A stretch of DNA of 59,543 nt, taken from Bacteroidales bacterium. GTDB lineage: Bacteria; Bacteroidota; Bacteroidia; Bacteroidales; JAFGHD01. Shown here in pieces: positions 54,950 through 59,543 of the stretch (its first letter is position 1; each line of letters begins with the position of its first letter). The DNA lies in assembly GCA_016927695.1 (NCBI GenBank), contig JAFGME010000193.1, forward strand, positions 1 to 59,543. The letters run 5' to 3'. The notes below the pieces were generated by a model. The model did not search any database and was not told the origin of the DNA. It was given only the letters and a program-made list of their open reading frames with translations. Position numbers and translations under genes: made by a program.

Positions 54950-55531
54950 TTATTCTTTCATCAGCCTGTTCAGCCATCCCGGGACAGGGCTTTTGAGTTT
55001 CGGAATCCGTGCATTGGGTACGGATGCCAGGCTGTTTACCCTCCCGTGCGGGGTTTCTCTGTGGCATTGGATACAGGAACGTTCGATCCGGAAGTGCTTT
55101 GAAGCTTCAAAACGCGCAATGCCGTGATTATCGGACACGAGTTTTTCATGACACCGGATGCAGTTTTCCTGAACCACATTCTTTCCTGCACTTTTAATGA
55201 AAATCACCTGAGGCTCAGCCCGCATGGTGAATCTTGTGGCATGGCGCAATCCGTCTTTGGCTTTGAAGAAATACTTGTTCAATATATTATTATGTGGAAC
55301 ATGGCAATCGTTGCAGTGGGCAACTTCCCTGTGGGAACTGTGATTCCAGGTGGCATACTGGGGGTTCATTACATGGCAGTTGATGCATGTTTCGGGTTTG
55401 TCGGAAAGGTAGGACACAGCATTGGAAATGCGCATGATGTAAAGACCCAGTCCCGTGATGATGCCGGATAATATGACTACAGGAACCTGCCATCGGGCCG
55501 GCGGAGCTAACTTTTTTATCCATTGAATCAT
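54950..55531 (-). CDS. nrfH: Cytochrome c nitrite reductase small subunit (tetrahaem NrfH)
   Basis: 193 residues of the NapC/NirT/NrfH family. One N-terminal membrane helix (about 15-35, VPVVILSGIITGLGLYIM) is followed by four haem motifs: CINCHVM (the Met-containing quinol-site haem), CNDCHVPH, CIRCH and CIQCH. The spacing SSHREVAHCNDCHVPHNN and KAKDGLRHATRFT is typical of NrfH rather than NapC. It oxidises menaquinol and passes electrons to NrfA. Its usual partner gene nrfA is not next to it but about 14.5 kb downstream on the same strand. Confidence 0.93.
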   Translation of the reverse strand: MIQWIKKLAPPARWQVPVVILSGIITGLGLYIMRISNAVSYLSDKPETCINCHVMNPQYATWNHSSHREVAHCNDCHVPHNNILNKYFFKAKDGLRHATRFTMRAEPQVIFIKSAGKNVVQENCIRCHEKLVSDNHGIARFEASKHFRIERSCIQCHRETPHGRVNSLASVPNARIPKLKSPVPGWLNRLMKE

Positions 55532-55619
55532 AATCCCATTATTATTTTGAGGTTAAGATGTGAATCCCTGCAGCAAACCATTTCCTGTTTTCTATTTATA
55601 GGGCAATCCTTCTCAGTGG

Positions 55620-55627
55620 CAAATTTA
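55620..55627 (-). promoter_or_regulatory. Candidate -7 element for nrfH
   Basis: On the minus strand TAAATTTG is a perfect TAnnTTTG match in the 105-nt gap after the PepSY-TM gene, leaving a leader of about 80 nt before the nrfH ATG. No -33 element is obvious. Confidence 0.35.
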
Positions 55628-55636
55628 ATATTTTTC

Positions 55637-57163
55637 TTATTTTCTGTACATTTTCCACCAGAGCCAGAATCCTGTTATTAAAACTACGATCATACTGATG
55701 CCGTAAAGGGGAATGAACAGTATATACAGTTTCCCGAATAAAAATGAATAGTAACGGCCTGTATGGAATTCAAGCGCCAGGTTCCAAAGCGACATAGGAC
55801 ATTTGATTATTTCTTCCGGCATTTCAGGAAATGTATACGAATTTCCAAACGTAGTAACGCCGTGGTTATAATCGAAAATGTATTGCCTGTCGCCCATACC
55901 AATGTAGCCGGCAGTCATGTGTTCGCTTAGCGGAGAGCCATTGGTTTCAGGAATAATGGCGGCATTGGGATCATTCAGATCAATTAATAAATCTTTAAAA
56001 GGGTTCCATAAAAACAGCCCGTTGAACGACCCGATCAGGTATTGCTCCTTTTCCGTTTTCTCAAAAACATTTATGCCCATAATACTCACAGGCGGCTGAG
56101 GCCAGGGCTTTTCCAGGGGCCGGTTCAGGTCGCTGCCTGAAATGAAAACGCCCTGATTTGTCCCGATAAGGTAAACATGATTGTTTTCATCGTAAATGAT
56201 ACGCCTTAACTTATCGTACCACGGGTTCGGGGAATCGAGGAGGGTAAAGGGTATTTTTCCAATGGTTGCATTGGCGATAGAAATCAGTAAAGGCGGACGA
56301 AGGAACATGCCCGAGAGCGTAGTGATCAGCAGGAAAGCCAGCATCCAGACTCCTGCCTTATTGTGATACTTTAGTGAAAAACGGTTTGCCCTGACGATGT
56401 TTGTAACTTTTTTTTCTCTCTGCTTTCTTTTCCGTATCCATTTTGGGAATAACCAGTATATCATGCCGGTAAGCGTGAGAAAAATGAATACCAAACCGGT
56501 AAGGTCCACGAACAGTTGTCCTGCAAATCCAGCAATCTTGCCACTGTGAATGACCCAAAGCGTTTTAAACAAGCTTTCGCTGTTATCGTACCCTTCGGGG
56601 GCGGGGAGAGTTTTGCAGGTGAAATCCATATTGCCAGGTGCATCCGGAGCAATCAGCAGGTAATAGCGGGTAAGGACAAGGAGCGAATCATCCTTTCCGG
56701 CAATATCGGTCACCTGTGGATCGGAAACCTCAATATCCATGCTTTTCCACATTTTTTCATCAAAATTGTAATGGTAAAGTCCGAACAAAGTACCGGCATA
56801 CAAATGGCCCTTTTTTGATAAATATAAGCGTGAAATTTTCCGGTTATCAATCCCTTTGGGGAACCCTCTGTTGAAATCCACAAATAAGGAAAATGTGCTG
56901 TCGGTAAGCCAAACACCAATGTTACCGTAAATCAGGATGCTGTCGGGGCTTATCCGGCAGGCCGACCGCACTGAGGCATTGTTCCAGTTGTTGTAACGGT
57001 ATTCTTTATGCAAAAAGTTTCGCTGCACATCTATCCCGGAAAACAAATCCCGGTGATTCATAATGATCCCTGAAGCCGCGAAAACCAGTGTGAAAATGCT
57101 TAGTACCAGGGAAGGCCATTTGTGGTATTTCCTTATTGCCCCAATGATTCTCCTCCTGCTCAT
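55637..57163 (-). CDS. PepSY-associated transmembrane protein
   Basis: 508 residues. Four hydrophobic helices in the PepSY-TM layout: WPSLVLSIFTLVFAASGIIMNHRD near the N-terminus, FVDLTGLVFIFLTLTGMIYWLFPKW and AGVWMLAFLLITTLSGMFLRPPLL in the middle, and YILFIPLYGISMIVVLITGFWLWWKM at the end. HKW and HxGK-type motifs (IHSGKIAGFAGQ, YHNKAGVW, FHTGRYY) are characteristic. The loops contain propeller-like strands (YLYAGTLFGLYHYN, YLIGTNQGVFISG). Relatives include flavin/ferric-reductase-like membrane proteins, so an electron-transfer role beside nrfH is plausible but not shown. Confidence 0.82.
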   Translation of the reverse strand: MSRRRIIGAIRKYHKWPSLVLSIFTLVFAASGIIMNHRDLFSGIDVQRNFLHKEYRYNNWNNASVRSACRISPDSILIYGNIGVWLTDSTFSLFVDFNRGFPKGIDNRKISRLYLSKKGHLYAGTLFGLYHYNFDEKMWKSMDIEVSDPQVTDIAGKDDSLLVLTRYYLLIAPDAPGNMDFTCKTLPAPEGYDNSESLFKTLWVIHSGKIAGFAGQLFVDLTGLVFIFLTLTGMIYWLFPKWIRKRKQREKKVTNIVRANRFSLKYHNKAGVWMLAFLLITTLSGMFLRPPLLISIANATIGKIPFTLLDSPNPWYDKLRRIIYDENNHVYLIGTNQGVFISGSDLNRPLEKPWPQPPVSIMGINVFEKTEKEQYLIGSFNGLFLWNPFKDLLIDLNDPNAAIIPETNGSPLSEHMTAGYIGMGDRQYIFDYNHGVTTFGNSYTFPEMPEEIIKCPMSLWNLALEFHTGRYYSFLFGKLYILFIPLYGISMIVVLITGFWLWWKMYRK

Positions 57164-57183
57164 CCCTGGTTGCTCTGCTATAG

Positions 57184-57708
57184 TTAAACCGGCCTGATGA
57201 AATAGTTTCTGTACAGGGTTTCACTCTCTTTTTTTGTCCAGGCATCGAATCCCATTTCTTTCACCTTGTCAATGAGCGGAGCAGGCAGGAATGGGGTGAT
57301 GAGTTCATACATGCCGGCTTCTTCCCATTGGCGGAGATGACCCATCACCTCACCTAAAGGATGCCCTCCCTGTGCAATGATATCCCGTGCATCAAAGGAT
57401 TTAACCACCGGCTTTTGCTTGATCCATCCCGGCGCTACTTCACCGGTGATTGTTTCCTGCCCTCCGGTATCCAAAAATTCCTGTCCTGCGATTGCCCTGA
57501 GTTTATTGATGAGTATCTCCGCCGGAATCTCGCCGATGGCTGCTGCCTGTTGCAGGGAGGTTACCCGTGCAATGGTCCGGCGTAATACCGGATTTTTCAG
57601 CTTTCTGAAAGCAGGGGAGATTTCAGCAAGCGCATCTTCCAGTTCGGGCCAGGCATTCAGCAACTCCGCTATCTTTGTTTTGGGAGTAATCATTATTTGT
57701 GTGTTCAT
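57184..57708 (-). CDS. DUF1858 plus DUF2249-like protein
   Basis: 174 residues. The N-terminal half (MITPKTKIAELLNAWPELEDALAEISPAFRKLKNPVLRRTIARVTSLQQAAAIGEI) is DUF1858 (ScdA_N-like), and the C-terminal half (KSFDARDIIAQGGHPLGEVMGHLRQWEEAGMYELITPFLPAPLIDKVKEMGFDAW) resembles DUF2249 in its D.R......HPL and F.P.PL....MG patterns. Such proteins accompany hemerythrin-domain DUF438 proteins and iron-sulfur repair or nitrosative-stress genes. The start overlaps the DUF438 stop by 4 nt (ATGA), indicating translational coupling. Confidence 0.82.
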   Translation of the reverse strand: MNTQIMITPKTKIAELLNAWPELEDALAEISPAFRKLKNPVLRRTIARVTSLQQAAAIGEIPAEILINKLRAIAGQEFLDTGGQETITGEVAPGWIKQKPVVKSFDARDIIAQGGHPLGEVMGHLRQWEEAGMYELITPFLPAPLIDKVKEMGFDAWTKKESETLYRNYFIRPV

Positions 57709-58949
57709 GACTGATTATTTGTGTATGATAAAATCCTTTGTTCGCCTTCGAGTTTTCTCTTTTCCGACAAATTTTGTGAAACTTCGAGAGTGCCCAGGTA
57801 TTCGCCTTTTTCATTTCGTAAGGCGAAGTATTCAATATGTATAAACTGTCCTTTTATTTGTATCCAGAACGGGGCTGAATCCTGCCTGCCACTTTTGAAA
57901 TCATCCACGATCTGGTTTACAACGTGTACGCTTGAGGGAGGGTGGCACATGCGGACGTCCCTGTTCAGAATGGCCCTGTTGCGGTGAAAAATACGCTCCT
58001 TTCCCTGGGAGAAATACTTCACTTTATCTTCTTTGTCTACAAATGTGATATCCACAGGCAGGGTGTTCAGAAGGGCAAGAAGTTCTTCATTGGAAAAACT
58101 TCCACTGGGCAGTTGAATCCGACCGTTTTTTTTCTGATCCGGCCGGGTAAACTCCGGGTTTTCAGGTTCCCAGTCAATTTGAGGATCATACAGACAGTAA
58201 CCGATTTCGTTGGTTTGCTGTGCAATTTCATACCAGTTGCCCTCCCTGAGTTTGTCCATCGACATGGGGAACAGAATCTCCTCTTCCTTCATGATCATAT
58301 CTTCTATTCCGGTCAATGCAGGCTTAAGAACCATTTCAATCATGGCGGCAACTTCTTCTCCTGTCACGGACTCCTCCACCGACAAGGCTTCGATGGAACC
58401 CTTAAGCATTTCCCTGACTTCATCATGCTTCTCCCACATCACTTTGGGCGGACCGGTAATACCCGCCTTTTCCAGAAATGGAAACAACAGGTTTTCTTTC
58501 CGTTGATAATGTTTGTCAACATCCATCAGGCTGTTGAAATGCCGGCGTAGTTCCATGACCAGTTCGGGAATAATCTCCTCTGATGAAGCTCTTTTCAGGT
58601 TCCCGAACAATTCTCTGCATTGAGTCGTTACTTTCTGAAGGGCTCTGTTCTCGTTTATGAATACATCCACAGGGTGGCCTGTCGGGATTTCCTTTGCCCC
58701 GGATGGGTCGATTTGCCCCTCCAGAGCCTGGGTGTGCAGGTCGCAGAATTTCAACACCTCTTCATCGGTGAGTATTCCCTCTGAGATCAGTTCCTGCTCC
58801 ACTTCTACCACTTCACCGTAGGGTATCCCCGCCATCAGTCTCACCAGTTGCTGCCTCACCGCTTCAGGGGCTTCACCCTGGTGAAGCTGAAGGATCATGT
58901 GTTTCAGTAATTCTTTTCTTTTGTCGGAATTATTGATAAGTTCGCTCAT
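57705..58949 (-). CDS. DUF438 protein with hemerythrin and PAS domains
   Basis: 414 residues in three parts: DUF438 (about 1-80, LKHMILQLHQGEAPEAVRQQLVRLMAGIPYGEVVEVEQELISEG), a hemerythrin HHE domain (about 90-245, with HPVDVFINENRAL, LRRHFNSLMDVDKHYQRKENLLFPFLE, EKHDEVREML and KEEEILFPMSM as di-iron ligand segments) and a PAS domain (about 290-405, LNTLPVDITFVDKEDKVKYFSQGKERIF...VRMCHPPSSVHVVNQIV). The family is linked to sensing or handling of O2 or NO. It forms a coupled pair with the DUF1858 gene. Confidence 0.9.
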   Translation of the reverse strand: MSELINNSDKRKELLKHMILQLHQGEAPEAVRQQLVRLMAGIPYGEVVEVEQELISEGILTDEEVLKFCDLHTQALEGQIDPSGAKEIPTGHPVDVFINENRALQKVTTQCRELFGNLKRASSEEIIPELVMELRRHFNSLMDVDKHYQRKENLLFPFLEKAGITGPPKVMWEKHDEVREMLKGSIEALSVEESVTGEEVAAMIEMVLKPALTGIEDMIMKEEEILFPMSMDKLREGNWYEIAQQTNEIGYCLYDPQIDWEPENPEFTRPDQKKNGRIQLPSGSFSNEELLALLNTLPVDITFVDKEDKVKYFSQGKERIFHRNRAILNRDVRMCHPPSSVHVVNQIVDDFKSGRQDSAPFWIQIKGQFIHIEYFALRNEKGEYLGTLEVSQNLSEKRKLEGEQRILSYTNNQS

Positions 58950-59002
58950 ATTTTCTCATTATTAAGTTTGTATAAAATTTTACATTTTTGCAAAACCTTG
59001 CC

Positions 59003-59335
59003 TTAATCACTCTTGATCATGGTGAGAAGCATTTTAAATTTTTCAACAGCGTAAACGGCATGGGGAATATTTGCCGGCATAATCAGTGATTCACCTGATT
59101 TCAGCATAAAAGGTTCTTTGTCGATGGTGATCCGTGCTTCCCCTTCAATGGCCTGTACCAGGGCATCGAATGGAGCCGAATGTTCACTGAGTTGCTGCCC
59201 CTTGTCAAAAGCGAATAGTGAAATGTTGCCTTTTTCTTTTTGGATCACCCTTTTGCTGACAATCCCTTCCGGAGAATAGTCGACCTTTGAGGAAAAGCGG
59301 ATGACTTTCGAATGCATGAATTCTTTTGTTTCCAT
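59003..59335 (-). CDS. Small cupin-domain protein
   Basis: 110 residues, single cupin barrel: ISLFAFDKGQQLSEHSAPFDALVQAIEGEARITIDKEPFMLKSGESLIMPANIPHAVYAVEKFKMLLTMI. The first motif retains one His (EHSAPFDAL) and the second has PANIPHAV. Single-domain cupins of this type occur next to hemerythrin/DUF438 and redox genes in anaerobes; ligand and activity are unknown. It sits between two DUF438-type genes, 53 nt before the complete one. Confidence 0.88.
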   Translation of the reverse strand: METKEFMHSKVIRFSSKVDYSPEGIVSKRVIQKEKGNISLFAFDKGQQLSEHSAPFDALVQAIEGEARITIDKEPFMLKSGESLIMPANIPHAVYAVEKFKMLLTMIKSD

Positions 59336-59348
59336 TGTGCTTAATATA

Positions 59349-59543
59349 TTAATGTATAAATAGTAATTTTTTAGTTTTCTTCACTTTTCTGCCGATAATG
59401 GCCGGCAATCTGGGGAAAATTCTTTTACCCGGAGATGAAAAATATCTGACCTCATCCTTCTCGTCCACCAGCGTAATGTCAACAGGAAGGTGGTTGAGCA
59501 GGGTTTTTAGCTGTTCAATGCCAAGAATGCCTGTTCCTAAATC
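59349..59543 (-). pseudogene. C-terminus of a second DUF438-type PAS protein, PAS truncated (cut by window edge)
   Basis: Not in the ORF track. Reading the minus strand from the window end gives DLGTGILGIEQLKTLLNHLPVDITLVDEKDEVRYFSSPGKRIFPRLPAIIGRKV and then KKTKKLLFIH and a stop. It aligns with the PAS part of the DUF438 protein nearby (ALLNTLPVDITFVDKEDKVKYFSQGKERIF), but where that one continues VRMCHPPSSVHVV this one runs into AT-rich sequence and stops. The second half of the PAS is missing. It is either a truncated gene or a functional shortened variant; the 5' part lies outside the window. Confidence 0.65.

Noticed and set aside
38980-55531. A transposon or prophage boundary around the Sec/formate block
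   Set aside because: No transposase, integrase, terminal inverted repeats or target-site duplication was visible, so the insertion idea is kept only as a finding.

Overview
The window looks like a chromosomal segment of an anaerobic or facultatively anaerobic member of the Bacteroidota (Bacteroidales/Marinilabiliales-like; genus not resolvable by eye). The evidence is phylum-typical gene types (DUF4249 protein, YfiR/TonB-receptor/propeller-kinase operon, GldA-like ABC ATPase, DUF3352 and PepSY-TM proteins, N-terminal Cys lipoproteins) and about a dozen perfect matches to the Bacteroidota -7 promoter element TAnnTTTG in front of genes. I saw no insertion sequence, prophage, rRNA or CRISPR array.

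Layout. (a) 1-9.3 kb: tail of a DUF4249 gene, a terminator, then a co-directional signalling operon: TonB-dependent receptor, YfiR-family periplasmic protein, 14-blade propeller histidine kinase, a receiver-LytS kinase fusion and a LytTR response regulator, followed by a small outer-membrane barrel. (b) 9.3-13 kb: a large membrane-anchored DUF3352/propeller protein (minus) and a TruA paralogue whose catalytic Asp is Glu. (c) 13-20.5 kb: a TetR-controlled RND efflux operon (TetR, TolC-like, FKBP lipoprotein, membrane fusion protein, RND pump) with a 32-bp palindromic operator over its promoter. (d) 20.5-31.5 kb: two membrane glycosyltransferases and a ClC-CBS channel (minus), a remnant of an exonuclease III gene, a B12-binding radical SAM protein, a cyclophilin lipoprotein, a small GNAT protein and a secreted lysyl-endopeptidase-like protease. 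(e) 31.7-38.8 kb: housekeeping genes secA, an ABC ATPase, metK and tilS.

(f) 39-55.5 kb is the most interesting part. nrfA (pentahaem nitrite reductase) and nrfH (its tetrahaem quinol-oxidising partner) lie on the same strand in canonical nrfH-to-nrfA order but are separated by about 14.5 kb. The intervening block is a nearly self-contained selenocysteine/formate module: a MobB-MobA fusion for the molybdenum cofactor, tRNA-Sec (UCA), selA, selB, a selenium-associated cysteine desulfurase-like gene, yedF, a DUF3343 Se/S carrier-like gene and selD on the plus strand. Convergent to them on the minus strand are a zinc-ribbon protein, formate dehydrogenase, a NuoE-NuoF fusion and an OFA-family (oxalate/formate) transporter. 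The formate dehydrogenase is split in the ORF track at 53211, but the stop is an in-frame UGA in the motif CARL-U-HSS followed by a hairpin very like the E. coli fdhF SECIS. It is therefore one 907-residue selenoprotein, and the adjacent sel genes supply what is needed to read it. The inferred pathway is formate uptake, oxidation by the Sec/Mo-bisMGD subunit and electron transfer through the NuoF-like domain to NAD+.

(g) 55.6-59.5 kb: a minus-strand set (PepSY-TM, DUF1858/DUF2249-like, DUF438-hemerythrin-PAS, cupin and the C-terminus of a second DUF438-type PAS protein whose PAS is truncated) that fits a nitrite/NO-stress neighbourhood for nrfH.

All calls were made by eye from sequence motifs; no database search was run. 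Where the ORF track used an upstream TTG as start, I moved the start to the nearest plausible ATG and say so.
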